Shown here: positions 8,716 through 18,375 of the stretch, piece by piece
How the letters are laid out: every line of letters starts with the position of its first letter
Position numbering within the stretch: position 1 is the first letter of the stretch
From: UBA12170 sp964293475
GTDB lineage: Bacteria > Bacteroidota > Bacteroidia > Bacteroidales > UBA12170
DNA length: 64,000 nt
Reading direction: 5' to 3'
Assembly (NCBI GenBank): GCA_964293475.1
Contig: CAXYYJ010000007.1
Location: forward strand, 41,349-105,348
The notes under the pieces: model-generated
The model's database searches: none
What the model was told of the DNA's origin: nothing
What the model saw: the letters and a program-made list of their open reading frames with translations, nothing else
Position numbers and translations under genes: made by a program

Positions 8716-10008
8716 TTAACTTTTCAGCATAAGTCTTTCAATATCATCTGCTTCAATGGGAATTTGAGCCATAAGGTTTACTGGGCCATCCTTGCTAATC
8801 AGAATGTCATTTTCCAGGCGGATGCCAATTTTTTCTTCGCGGATATAAATTCCTGGCTCGCAGGTGAGAACCATGCCTTCTTTAAATGGTTGCAACCTGT
8901 CGCCCACATCATGAACATCCAGGCCCAAATGGTGGTTTACGCCGTGCATAAAGTATTTCTGGTACAATGGTTTTTCGGGATCCTGATTTTTTACTTCCTC
9001 TTCCGAAAACAAGCCCAGGCCTATCAACTCTTTCTCTATCAGTTTCTTCGATGTCTTGTCCAGCTCGGCAATGGTATTTCCAACGGTCATTTGGAGGGTG
9101 AGTTCGTTGAGGGTTCTTAGAACAGCCTCGTAAACTGCTTTTTGGCGGTCGGTGAATTTCCCGTTAACCGGAATGGTGCGCGACATATCGGCTGCATATT
9201 CGGCATATTCAGCACCGAAATCGAAAAGAAGGAGGTCGCCGTCGAAACATTCCTGATCGTTTTCCACATAATGCAACACACAGGAATTTTCGCCCGAAGC
9301 AATAATGGGCTCGTAGGCATGCCCATTGGCGCGGTTTATGGTGAATTCGTGGTCGGTTTCGGCCTGAATTTCATACTCCTTCACACCAGGTTTTACAAAC
9401 CGCAAAGTCCGCCGAAACGCCTTGTTGGTGATTTCGCAAGCCTGCCGGATGAGCTCAATTTCGATGGGGCTTTTGATGAGTCTTTGCTCGTAGACAAGTG
9501 GTGCCGACCGCAAATAGTTGTGATTGGGGAATTTCTGCTTGAGTTCGCGGTTCAACCGTTTTTCGCGGCTTTCCACATCTGACGAATATTTCGGATACTC
9601 ATACTGATTCTGATAAACATTATCGGCATAACTCATCAACTGGTTCATAATCATGTCCATCTCGTCCAGCCATTTCACTGTTTTTATCCCGCTGATTTCG
9701 GTGGCTTCATCCTTTGAAAATTTATGACCTTCCCAAATGGCAATGAGCTCGTTGGTTTTTAGCAGAAAGAGAACTTCTTTGTATTCGGGAATGGGTGAGT
9801 CCGGAAATAAAACAAGCACCGATTTTTCCTGAGCTATGCCGCTCATATAGAAAAAGTTGGGATTCTGCCTGAACCTGAAAAACTGGTCGCCTTTTTTGGG
9901 CATTTCATCGTTGCTGTGAAATATGGCCAGGCTGTTGGGCTTGAGTTTTTCACAAAAGGTTTTTCTGTTTTCGATGAAAAGCTGAGGGTTTATTTTTGAG
10001 TATCTCAT
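8716..10008 (-). CDS. pepP: Xaa-Pro aminopeptidase (aminopeptidase P, M24B)
   Basis: This 430-residue cytoplasmic metallopeptidase removes an N-terminal residue preceding proline. The N-terminal AMP_N domain spans about residues 1-165 and the pita-bread catalytic domain follows. Metal ligands are visible in order: Asp in LLFDFGAEY, Asp in AADMSRTIPVNG, His in HGVNHHLGLDVHD, Glu in TCEPGIY and Glu in GIRLENDILI. The start is the ATG at 10008 because AGGAG lies 5 bases upstream; the frame only extends further to a TTG. A minus-strand TATTTTTG at 10024-10031 could be the -7 promoter box. Length and motif set are normal for the family. Confidence 0.93.
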   Translation of the reverse strand: MRYSKINPQLFIENRKTFCEKLKPNSLAIFHSNDEMPKKGDQFFRFRQNPNFFYMSGIAQEKSVLVLFPDSPIPEYKEVLFLLKTNELIAIWEGHKFSKDEATEISGIKTVKWLDEMDMIMNQLMSYADNVYQNQYEYPKYSSDVESREKRLNRELKQKFPNHNYLRSAPLVYEQRLIKSPIEIELIRQACEITNKAFRRTLRFVKPGVKEYEIQAETDHEFTINRANGHAYEPIIASGENSCVLHYVENDQECFDGDLLLFDFGAEYAEYAADMSRTIPVNGKFTDRQKAVYEAVLRTLNELTLQMTVGNTIAELDKTSKKLIEKELIGLGLFSEEEVKNQDPEKPLYQKYFMHGVNHHLGLDVHDVGDRLQPFKEGMVLTCEPGIYIREEKIGIRLENDILISKDGPVNLMAQIPIEADDIERLMLKS

Positions 10009-10076
10009 GGTGCTCCTTTTTTGCAAAAATATAAAATCCAGTCTTTCTGCATTACAGAATATTTGGGGGGAAAGCT

Positions 10077-10310
10077 TTAACGGATTTTTTGGTTTATTTC
10101 GTTAACTGGTGATAATATGCTCAATGTATTCACGGAAAAGACGATAAAAAACGTGAAGAAGCACAATAAATTAGTCATATTCACGAAAAATAAGTTGAAA
10201 ACCGTGAAAAAAATATAAAATATGCATTAATTCACGATAAATACTTGAAATACCGTGAAAAGATGTGTATCTTTGCGGTAATTCACGAAAATGACTATTA
10301 AAATCGTTAA
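10077..10310 (+). repeat. 51-bp-periodic array of operator-like inverted repeats upstream of fic
   Basis: TTCACG occurs at 10129, 10180, 10231 and 10282, exactly 51 bases apart. CGTGAA occurs at 10152, 10203 and 10254, again exactly 51 apart, always 23 bases after its TTCACG. The fourth unit has the variant CGTTAA at the expected 10305. A degenerate fifth unit, TTAACG at 10077 and CGTTAA at 10100, keeps the 23-base step. Between the half-sites the units differ apart from A-rich tracts, so the half-sites look selected. The array covers the predicted promoter and ends 10 bases before the start codon. The most likely role is multi-site binding by a repressor, perhaps the Fic protein itself. Confidence 0.85.
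10245..10275 (+). promoter_or_regulatory. Predicted Bacteroidota-type promoter of the Fic gene
   Basis: TTG at 10245-10247 and TATCTTTG at 10268-10275 match the -33 (TTTG-like) and -7 (TAnnTTTG) elements, with 20 bases between them. The CGTGAA half-site at 10254-10259 lies between the two boxes and TTCACG at 10282-10287 lies just after the -7 box. Occupancy of those sites should block RNA polymerase. Confidence 0.7.
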
Positions 10311-10319
10311 AATTCCATC

Positions 10320-11189
10320 ATGGCCATCATAAAAAATATAGAATACATCTACGAGCTTCGGAAGCGATATATTCAATTGGCTTTCAATAAAGAATCGTTG
10401 TTGAAACTCATAAGCGATTCGGAGGTGGCGGAGCAGGTTTACAATTCCAATGCCATCGAAAACAGTACACTCACCTTAGAAGAGACCGATAAAATATTGA
10501 CGCAGATAGAGTTGGACAGGTATATCAGCGAGCGGGAGCTTTTTGAAGCCCGAAATCTGGCCCGGGTCATTGATTTTATTCATCTGCGAGCTAAGGAAAA
10601 GGAGGTGGGCATCGAAACCATTCTGCTTTTGCACAAAATGCTCCTTTCCAATATCAAAGATGAGGTAGCGGGTAGATTCAGAAACGGCAACGAGTGGGTG
10701 CGTGTAGGTAGTCATATTGCCGCCGACCCCGCAAATGTGGCCGGATTGATGGACAATTTACTCATTTATTACCATTCAGCCGCCGACCAGAACATCATTC
10801 AAAAACTGGCCCGCTTTCATCTCACCTTCGAAAATATTCATCCATTTGTGGATGGAAATGGCCGTCTTGGAAGGGTTTTGAACAACTATATTCTCATCAG
10901 GGAAGGCTATGTGCCCATCAATATCAAGTTCATCGACCGCAGGAATTACTACGAAGCCTTTAAGGAATTTGATGATAAAGGGCGCACCAAAATCATGGAG
11001 GATATCATTACCAATGCACTCACCAACAGCTATCACAAGCGCTTAGCCTATCTCGAAGGGAAAAATATTGTCAGACTCGCCGAGCATGCCAAACAATCGG
11101 AATTTTCGCATCAGAATTTACTCAACAAAGCCAAACGACAAACCATAGAAGCCTTTATTGAAAGGGGAGTGTGGAAAATTGGGGTTTGA
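10320..11189 (+). CDS. Fic-family protein (AMPylator) with N-terminal inhibitory motif
   Basis: This 289-residue protein contains the Fic catalytic motif HPFVDGNGRLGR at residues 174-185, with the catalytic histidine, anion-hole residues and arginine intact. Fic enzymes usually transfer AMP from ATP to a target hydroxyl. An (S/T)xxxE(G/N) inhibitory helix is present at residues 43-48 (SNAIEN), which places it in the class with an in-cis N-terminal autoinhibitor. The last 30 residues, around LLNKAKRQTIEAFIERGVWKIGV, resemble a short excisionase-type helix-turn-helix/wing and could bind DNA. Upstream lies a 51-bp-periodic palindrome array overlapping its promoter. The gene is monocistronic. Autorepression by the C-terminal region is an inference; the target is unknown. 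Confidence 0.9.
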   Translation: MAIIKNIEYIYELRKRYIQLAFNKESLLKLISDSEVAEQVYNSNAIENSTLTLEETDKILTQIELDRYISERELFEARNLARVIDFIHLRAKEKEVGIETILLLHKMLLSNIKDEVAGRFRNGNEWVRVGSHIAADPANVAGLMDNLLIYYHSAADQNIIQKLARFHLTFENIHPFVDGNGRLGRVLNNYILIREGYVPINIKFIDRRNYYEAFKEFDDKGRTKIMEDIITNALTNSYHKRLAYLEGKNIVRLAEHAKQSEFSHQNLLNKAKRQTIEAFIERGVWKIGV

Positions 11190-11341
11190 AAACCCTGGCA
11201 TATTTTGTTTTTTATGCTTGTTTCCAGATGCAGGGAAAGAAAAGATTGTTGTGGTTTTATTTCCGGGTGATTCCTATTTAAACTAATTCAAAATTGTTGC
11301 TACCCGCAACCAATACTTTCGGGAAAGTTCGATTAAAACTC

Positions 11342-11349
11342 TAAATTTG
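11342..11349 (+). promoter_or_regulatory. Possible -7 box of the sdhCAB promoter
   Basis: TAAATTTG matches TAnnTTTG and lies 69 bases before the sdhC start. An upstream TTTC at about 11317-11320 could serve as an imperfect -33 element at suitable spacing. The -33 match is weak, so this is tentative. Confidence 0.35.
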
Positions 11350-11418
11350 TTGGTCTAATCAAAAAATTCAAAAGAACCTTATCCTAATAAGTTTTAAACT
11401 AAAACTAAATTCAACATT

Positions 11419-12096
11419 ATGAACAACACAAAAGCCTTATCATCAATTACTCAAAAGGTAATTATGTCGCTGGCCGGATTGTTTCTCATCGTTTTCCTTT
11501 TGGTTCACCTGGGAATTAATATCTTTTTATTGCCCCTGGTCGAAAACCACGAAGAAATATTCCGTTCGGCTGCAGAATTTATGTCTACTTTCTGGCCCAT
11601 GAAAGTGATGGAGATTGCCCTGTTTGGTGGTTTTATTCTCCATGGGCTCTATGGCGTTATCGTTCAGTTGCAAAACTGGAAATCGCGCGGAGCACAGGGT
11701 TATTCGGTAGCCAGTAAAACAAAAGCCAGTTTTTCATCTAAAACCATGATTTACTCGGGCATACTGGTGCTGCTTTTTTTATTACTTCATCTCTATCAGT
11801 TTTATTTTGTGAAGCTGGGTTTTGTAGAAGGTCCCATGCAGGCCGATGGCCATCCCGATTTCTACAAAATCGCTTTGGAACTCTTTAAAAACGACATGAT
11901 TTTCTCGTCAATCTACATTCTCACATTTGTGGTTTTGGGTTTTCATTTGTATCATGCTTTTCAATCTGCCTTTCAAACCCTGGGCTGGAATCATCCCAAG
12001 TATACTCCTTTCGTAAAAGCATTAGGTAATGTTTATGCCATAGTGGTTCCGCTGGGTTTTATTCTGATTCCATTGTATTATATGTTCATGGCTTAG
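11419..12096 (+). CDS. sdhC: Succinate dehydrogenase/fumarate reductase cytochrome b subunit
   Basis: This 225-residue integral membrane protein has five hydrophobic helices (about residues 12-34, 60-82, 107-127, 153-180 and 197-222). Histidines within the helices (for example in LLVHLGINIF, ILHGLYG, LLHLYQF and LGFHLYHAF) can ligate two haems. It is the single-subunit, B-type (Wolinella/Bacillus-like) anchor that exchanges electrons with the quinone pool. sdhA follows after 33 bases and sdhB after that, forming the sdhCAB operon. In this phylum the complex can run as succinate dehydrogenase or as fumarate reductase; sequence alone does not settle the direction. Confidence 0.93.
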   Translation: MNNTKALSSITQKVIMSLAGLFLIVFLLVHLGINIFLLPLVENHEEIFRSAAEFMSTFWPMKVMEIALFGGFILHGLYGVIVQLQNWKSRGAQGYSVASKTKASFSSKTMIYSGILVLLFLLLHLYQFYFVKLGFVEGPMQADGHPDFYKIALELFKNDMIFSSIYILTFVVLGFHLYHAFQSAFQTLGWNHPKYTPFVKALGNVYAIVVPLGFILIPLYYMFMA

Positions 12097-12129
12097 TTTG
12101 GATGGTAGAAACAATTAAAACAAAGAAAA

Positions 12130-14070
12130 ATGACAAAATTAGACTCTAAAATACCAGGCGGACCGCTCAAAGATAAGTGGACCAATTATAAAGCCCACCA
12201 AAACTTAGTTAACCCATCGAACAAACGCCGTTTGGAAGTGATTGTGGTTGGAACAGGTTTGGCCGGGGGTGCAGCAGCTGCATCGCTGGGCGAATTGGGT
12301 TTTAATGTAAAGAATTTCTGTATTTCCGATAGTCCCCGCCGCGCTCACAGTATTGCTGCACAGGGGGGAATCAATGCGGCCAAAAACTATCCCGGCGATG
12401 GCGACAGCGTTTACCGCTTGTTCTACGATACCATTAAAGGGGGCGATTACCGTGCACGTGAAGCCAATGTTTTTCGTTTAGCCGAAGTGAGCAATAATAT
12501 TATTGACCAATGTGTGGCTCAGGGTGTTCCCTTTGCCCGCGAATACAGCGGATACCTCGACAACCGCTCCTTTGGGGGTGCTCAGGTTTCGCGTACTTTC
12601 TATGCTCGTGGTCAAACCGGCCAACAGCTGCTGTTGGGTGCCTATGGTGCCTTGAGCAAAGAGATTGAAAAAGGCAGCGTGAAAATGTATACCCGCCGCG
12701 AAATGCTCGACCTTGTAATAGTCGATGGCAAAGCACGTGGTATTATTACCCGTAATTTGGTGACTGGCGAAATAGAACGTCATGCAGCTCATGCGGTTAT
12801 TATTGCCACCGGAGGTTATGGAAATGTATTTTTCCTTTCGACCAATGCCATGGCCAGCAACGGTAGCGCTGCCATAAGAAGCTGGCGCAGGGGAGCTTTC
12901 TTCGGAAATCCTGCCTACGTGCAAATTCACCCCACCTGTATTCCAGTTCATGGCGATTTTCAATCGAAACTTACCCTCATGAGCGAGAGTCTGCGTAACG
13001 ATGGCCGCATCTGGGTTCCTAAAAAGAAGGAAGATGTGGAAGCCATTAAAGCTGGCAAACGCAAACCAGCCGACTTAAAAGAAGAAGACCGCGACTACTA
13101 TCTCGAGCGCCGTTATCCCGCTTTCGGAAACTTAGTTCCCCGCGATGTGGCCAGTCGCGCCGCCAAAGAACGCTGCGATGCCGGATTTGGTGTGGGTGCC
13201 ACCGGATTGGCCGTTTATCTCGATTTTGCCTCTGCCATTCAGCGGTTGGGAAAAGAAGTGATAAAAGCCCGCTACGGAAACCTTTTTCAGATGTACGAGA
13301 AAATAGTGGACGAGAATCCCTACGAAACCCCCATGATGATTTATCCCGCCATCCACTATACCATGGGCGGCATTTGGGTGAATTATGAATTGGAAACCAC
13401 CATCCCCGGATTGTTTGCCGGTGGCGAAGCCAATTTCTCCGACCATGGAGCAAACAGATTGGGTGCCTCAGCATTGATGCAGGGATTGAGCGATGGATAC
13501 TTTGTATTGCCCTATACCATTCAAAATTATTTAGCCGACCAGATTGGTGTTCCTAAAATTTCGACCGATTTGCCCGAATTTAAGCAAACAGAGAAAGATG
13601 TAAAAGACAGAATAGGAAAGCTGATGTCGATAAACGGAACCAAATCGCCCGATTATTTCCACAAGAAACTCGGAAAAATCATGTGGGACTATGTGGGCAT
13701 GGCCCGGAACAAAAAAGGACTGGAGTTTGCTCTCGAGCAAATTGCCCAAATCAGAAAAGATTTCTACGCCGATTTGCGCGTGGTGGGCAAAGCCGACAGC
13801 CTGAATCCTGAGTTGGAAAAAGCCCTCCGCATAGCCGATTTTATCGATATGGGTGAGCTCATGGCCTACGATGCACTTCAACGCGAAGAAAGCTGTGGCG
13901 GCCATTTCCGCGAAGAATACCAAACCCCCGAAGGCGAAGCCATGCGTAATGACAAAGACTATATGTATGTGGCTGCCTGGGAATTCAAAGGCGAAGGTGA
14001 AAAACCCCTTCTTCATAAAGAAGATTTGAATTATGAAGAAATTGAGGTAAAGACCAGAAATTATAAATAA
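12130..14070 (+). CDS. sdhA: Succinate dehydrogenase/fumarate reductase flavoprotein subunit
   Basis: This 646-residue catalytic subunit interconverts succinate and fumarate. Residues about 37-70 form the FAD Rossmann fold (VVGTGLAGGAAAASLGELG), followed by the HSIAAQGGINAA segment whose histidine normally carries covalent FAD. The substrate-binding region includes VQIHPTCIP and LMSESLRNDGR, and later HYTMGGIWVNYE and LFAGGEANFSDHGANRLGA. The C-terminal domain ends with ESCGGHFREEYQTPEGEA. Length and order are complete. It lies between the cytochrome b and iron-sulfur subunits with short gaps, so the three are co-transcribed. The enzyme faces the cytoplasm at the inner membrane. Confidence 0.97.
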   Translation: MTKLDSKIPGGPLKDKWTNYKAHQNLVNPSNKRRLEVIVVGTGLAGGAAAASLGELGFNVKNFCISDSPRRAHSIAAQGGINAAKNYPGDGDSVYRLFYDTIKGGDYRAREANVFRLAEVSNNIIDQCVAQGVPFAREYSGYLDNRSFGGAQVSRTFYARGQTGQQLLLGAYGALSKEIEKGSVKMYTRREMLDLVIVDGKARGIITRNLVTGEIERHAAHAVIIATGGYGNVFFLSTNAMASNGSAAIRSWRRGAFFGNPAYVQIHPTCIPVHGDFQSKLTLMSESLRNDGRIWVPKKKEDVEAIKAGKRKPADLKEEDRDYYLERRYPAFGNLVPRDVASRAAKERCDAGFGVGATGLAVYLDFASAIQRLGKEVIKARYGNLFQMYEKIVDENPYETPMMIYPAIHYTMGGIWVNYELETTIPGLFAGGEANFSDHGANRLGASALMQGLSDGYFVLPYTIQNYLADQIGVPKISTDLPEFKQTEKDVKDRIGKLMSINGTKSPDYFHKKLGKIMWDYVGMARNKKGLEFALEQIAQIRKDFYADLRVVGKADSLNPELEKALRIADFIDMGELMAYDALQREESCGGHFREEYQTPEGEAMRNDKDYMYVAAWEFKGEGEKPLLHKEDLNYEEIEVKTRNYK

Positions 14071-14107
14071 TTGTTGAACAGAAATCAATTCATTGATTCT
14101 AAAATAT

Positions 14108-14854
<747 letters not shown>

Positions 14855-14880
14855 ACCACAGCTTCCAAGCCCAAATAGGG

Positions 14881-14918
14881 AAAAAACCACAATTCTTTAA
14901 GGGGATTGTGGTTTTTTT
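14881..14918 (+). terminator. Terminator of the sdhCAB operon
   Basis: AAAAAACCACAAT pairs with ATTGTGGTTTTTT around an 11-base loop, ending in eight Ts, 26 bases after the sdhB stop. Confidence 0.9.
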
Positions 14919-15066
14919 TGGGTTTGCCGAATAAACTCAGTTACATGGCTTTTACAAAGGAATATTTCCTGAAACGATATCAGCAGCAGACAAAACACAA
15001 TACCCGAAATGGTCTTTCAGGTGCTGGCAAAGGTGATTATAATATACTTCTTCTGTCATTCTGTTT

Positions 15067-16116
15067 TTATTTCTTCTTCGAGGTTGAAATGTTCTTCACG
15101 ACTTTATCAAAATCACTTTCAAAAAGTTTGTCTTGAGCTATGCTGTATTTCTCAAATTCTTGTTCGGCTAAAGCTACCGCTACTTCATGCGAAACTTTTC
15201 CAGCATGTTTTAATACAGCTTCTTCGTTGAATTGCAGAAATGCATCTAATTTCTGAACCCAATCTTTCATAAACATCATGACTCCTTTTTTTGACTGATT
15301 CTCTGCAAAGTCAAGATACATGGTTACAATCCGGTTTAAAGAATCCATTTCATTTTCGTCCAGATAATTTTTGGCAACACTCACATCAGGTTTTCTGATT
15401 TTTCCATTCGGCGCGTTCTTCCATGTGGTTAAACCCATGTTTTGTTTTGTGCTGTCAGCTCTTGCATGAATGAGTTCGGCGGCGGTTTGTCCGGTAATTG
15501 CCCAGTGCAATTTGTTTTGCACAGTGGCAAAAAACTTTTGTGTGATATCGGTGTCGGCACTGTAATCGGCACTGCATTGCGAATAGATGTCGGTTATTTT
15601 CTGATAAAATCGGCGTTCGCTGCTGCGTATGTCGCGAATTCGCGCAAGCTGTTCTTCAAAATAATCTTTGCCAAAAATATTGTTTGGGTTTTTTAGCCGT
15701 TCATCATCCATTGTAAAACCCTTGATAATGTATTCTTTCAATCTTTCTGTTGCCCAAATGCGAAACTGGGTGGCTTTGGTACTGTTGACCCGATATCCCA
15801 CAGAAATAATCATGTCCAGATTATAGAATTTAGAAACGGTTTCCTGTGTTTTTCCTTCAATGGCACCGTGTTGGGTGGTATGTGCAAAATTTGCACATAC
15901 CACTTCTTCCATCAGTTCCCCGTCTTTAAAAATGTTGCCAATATGTTTGGTAATAACAGTTCTATCCACATCAAACAAACCAGCAATTTTTTGTTGCGTA
16001 AGCCAAACGGTTTCGTTTTGTAAATAGATTTCTACTTTTACATTTCCGTTTGGGGTTGTGTAAAGCAGTACTTCATTAAAACCTTCAGAGGGTGATATGT
16101 TTTTCTTTTTCGACAT
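15067..16116 (-). CDS. RhuM-family protein
   Basis: This 349-residue protein belongs to the virulence RhuM (Bro-N-like/Fic-associated) family. Hallmarks are the N-terminal segment VEIYLQNETVWLTQQKIAGLFDVDRTVITKHIGNIF (an HTH-like module at about residues 29-64), the SVGYRVNSTKATQFRIWAT segment near 106-124, and the HWAITGQTAAELIHARAD segment near 203-220. The family is widespread in accessory regions and often sits inside type I restriction loci; its biochemical role is unknown. A basic C-terminal tail ends in KKK. No hsd gene is present here. Upstream are only decayed coding remnants, so this copy probably arrived with DNA that has since degraded. Confidence 0.88.
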   Translation of the reverse strand: MSKKKNISPSEGFNEVLLYTTPNGNVKVEIYLQNETVWLTQQKIAGLFDVDRTVITKHIGNIFKDGELMEEVVCANFAHTTQHGAIEGKTQETVSKFYNLDMIISVGYRVNSTKATQFRIWATERLKEYIIKGFTMDDERLKNPNNIFGKDYFEEQLARIRDIRSSERRFYQKITDIYSQCSADYSADTDITQKFFATVQNKLHWAITGQTAAELIHARADSTKQNMGLTTWKNAPNGKIRKPDVSVAKNYLDENEMDSLNRIVTMYLDFAENQSKKGVMMFMKDWVQKLDAFLQFNEEAVLKHAGKVSHEVAVALAEQEFEKYSIAQDKLFESDFDKVVKNISTSKKK

Positions 16117-16149
16117 TACATTTTTTATTCAGTCATTTTTCTTTTCCCC

Positions 16150-16480
16150 ATTACCCATTCATGTATCAGGCTTTGCGGATTTGTTTTAATTTTTCAATCT
16201 GTGTTCGATGATGGTTTTTTCTTTAGCAATATTAACTCGCAATTTGTCATGATATTCAGCATTTTTTTGTTCTGCTAAAAGAAATTGCCAACATGGTAGT
16301 TTTGCAAAACCACATCATTTAATGCTTTGTTGTTGCTTTCGTTAATTATAAATTCAGGATTTCCAGATTTCGTCGGCTTTATTACTTAATTTATCTTTTG
16401 TCAGCACCTTTTTTATTTCCTTTATAATTAGTTGGCTAATATCGGTAAAATTATTAGGAGTTTTTAGTTGTGTCAGGGCA
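16150..16480 (-). pseudogene. Decayed coding remnant upstream of the RhuM-family gene
   Basis: Translation of the minus strand gives protein-like fragments in shifting frames: one about ALTQLKTPNNFTDISQ... ending KADEIWKS, then INESNNKALNDVVLQNYH, then LLAEQKNAEYHDKLRVNIAK followed by EKTIIEHRLKN and a stop. The pieces read continuously apart from frame changes, which suggests a frameshifted gene relic. I cannot name the ancestor. The rest of the 549-base gap between 16117 and 16665 is AT-rich, with only a palindrome near 16550. Confidence 0.4.
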
Positions 16481-16543
16481 AAAAAGGCTTTTTTGTTTTT
16501 ACATATGGGGTTTTTGAGTATAGGGAAAATACATATTAAATGA

Positions 16544-16563
16544 CACCAACCTTAAGGTTGGTG
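16544..16563. repeat. Perfect 20-bp palindrome
   Basis: CACCAACCTTAAGGTTGGTG is a perfect palindrome 103 bases beyond the stop of the T9SS cargo gene at 16666-18117 and has no T run. It could be a REP-like element, a protein-binding site or a 3' stabilising hairpin. Confidence 0.6.
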
Positions 16564-16665
16564 CATTCAGCTATTCATTGCAATTCAAACATCACTATAT
16601 TGCTTGAAATTGAATTATTTACATGCCAAATTGCAATCCAGTTTTATAAATAAATCATCCGAAAT

Positions 16666-18117
16666 CTATTGTAGAATTAATTTTTGCACGCTACCATCTC
16701 CCGATTTAATAAAATATACCCCCGGAACTGTGGTTTGTATTTCATACATATCGTCTGATAGTTTTTTCAAATTGATAGGATTGCCCGATAACGAAACACA
16801 AGTGAATGGCCCATCTGCTCCGGAAATTGATATTCTACCTGTACTTGGGTTTGGGTAAATTGACCAGGTAGGTTTTTTAGCAAAATCCTGAATGGAAGAA
16901 TAGTAAGGAACAAATTCATTTGTTTGCACAATATATCCTCTGAATGAATGTGTGTACGAATTATTGTTGCTGTTAAAGGTTAAATGTGGACCTGCTCCGA
17001 AGGCTAAAAAATTACCTGAGTTTGTGATGAAGCAACCCAATCCTTTGGCAAAAGTGGAAGTATAATAGGTGCCATCGTAGATGTAGTTGGGTATTAAATT
17101 AAAGGTATTATAACTGCCAAAATTCCCATTCTCATCTATATTATGCGTTGTAAGATGTGCTATGTTAAAGTTTGTTCCATCGGGAGCTTGTTGTAATAAA
17201 TTTAAATAACCGGTTGCAATAAATCCTCCTGAACCATTGGGCGTCAATGCTGTTAAATTCCCCCAACAAGCCTCTCCACCTTGCACCATTAAAAATGATG
17301 AATTTCCAATGCTATCGCCAACGCTATTAATAACATATATTCCGGGTAAACCTGCTATTTCCGAATTCACAGTTTTTAAAATCATGCCGCCGAGCAAATA
17401 CGTACCCCCACTGGTTTTTCCCAGTCCCACATTCATATCGTTACTTCCCAATACGGTGTTTAGTGATTTATCCCAAATGGGGCTATTGGTATTGGATATT
17501 TTTTTCAAACGGTATTTATAATACCAGTTATTATAACCTGTGTACCCGGCCATTACTAAATCTGTTCCATCAACTAAAAGCTCAACAGCTTTAAAATTTG
17601 CAGCGGCATAATCATCGGCAAAAGTATTGGTTGAGCTTCCCCAGGAACACACCTGGATAGCGGAACCATTGCCGCCATTTGTTATTCCGTGCAGAATAGC
17701 AAATTCGCCATTTGGAAGAATTTCCATGTCATAGATTATATAATTCCAGGTCTGGAATTGACTTGGTAGCTGAAACGAAGTTATCGAGTCACCTGTGGTG
17801 GGGTCTAACTCATAAATTCGCTTTTTATCAGCCGAAAATGCCATATATAGTTTACCATCAGTACTTTTTACAAATTTATCAATGGTGCCCCCAAATCTAT
17901 TTAGCTTTTTCGACCATAACGAATCTCCATTGCTATTCAAACAAAGTAAATAAGAATCAATTCCGATTAGTAAATTGCCATTATTGAGTTCTACAGCCGC
18001 TTTTGCGTATTCATTCACAGATTCTCCTGCATTGAACGAAAATATCTTTTCAAAGTTTTGAGCAAATAATATCCCATTAACCAACACAGCAAATAATAGT
18101 AAGTAAAATTTTTTCAT
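16666..18117 (-). CDS. Secreted protein with T9SS type A C-terminal sorting domain
   Basis: This 483-residue exported protein has a signal peptide at residues 1-19 (ending FAQ). The body contains repeated propeller-like strands (for example GNLLIGIDSYLLCLNSNGDSLWSKKL and DGKLYMAFSADKKRIYELDP), like PQQ/kelch-type blades. The final 75 residues, beginning around PTWSIYPNPSTGRISISG and ending GVYFIKSGDGSVQKLILQ, are a Por-secretion (type A) sorting domain. It should therefore cross the outer membrane through the type IX system and be cell-surface attached or released. No catalytic motif is evident and the substrate is unknown. It is a lone gene between accessory regions. Confidence 0.85.
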   Translation of the reverse strand: MKKFYLLLFAVLVNGILFAQNFEKIFSFNAGESVNEYAKAAVELNNGNLLIGIDSYLLCLNSNGDSLWSKKLNRFGGTIDKFVKSTDGKLYMAFSADKKRIYELDPTTGDSITSFQLPSQFQTWNYIIYDMEILPNGEFAILHGITNGGNGSAIQVCSWGSSTNTFADDYAAANFKAVELLVDGTDLVMAGYTGYNNWYYKYRLKKISNTNSPIWDKSLNTVLGSNDMNVGLGKTSGGTYLLGGMILKTVNSEIAGLPGIYVINSVGDSIGNSSFLMVQGGEACWGNLTALTPNGSGGFIATGYLNLLQQAPDGTNFNIAHLTTHNIDENGNFGSYNTFNLIPNYIYDGTYYTSTFAKGLGCFITNSGNFLAFGAGPHLTFNSNNNSYTHSFRGYIVQTNEFVPYYSSIQDFAKKPTWSIYPNPSTGRISISGADGPFTCVSLSGNPINLKKLSDDMYEIQTTVPGVYFIKSGDGSVQKLILQ

Positions 18118-18375
18118 TTCTTTTTTTTATCACAAAAATAGTTGGTCAGTTAGGTGAACGAAATACGAACAATATCGTATTTTCCAATTGCAATAGCTCA
18201 GGAAGGTAAGAATTGAAAGTCTCGTTTTAACCGCGAGCCCGGCTGAAATTTTGCGAATTAGCCTTTCAAATACAAAACAAAAGCTTAGCATGTATTATTC
18301 AATTAATAGACGGAATATTCATCATCATTGTATAATTAATATATATTAATATAAAGTACTATTTGTTGAAATAAT

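Noticed and set aside
10077..10310. CRISPR-like reading of the regular array
   Set aside because: The constant parts are only 6-base half-sites and the between-arm segments are not spacer-like, so it is an operator array.
11306..11336. GCAACC box upstream of sdhC resembling the ECF -35-like motif
   Set aside because: The second box would be CGATTAA at a spacing of 18 rather than 16, and sdhC is not expected in that regulon.
12478..13474. Several long minus-strand frames across sdhA
   Set aside because: All are antisense to the strongly supported sdhA gene and match no protein family.
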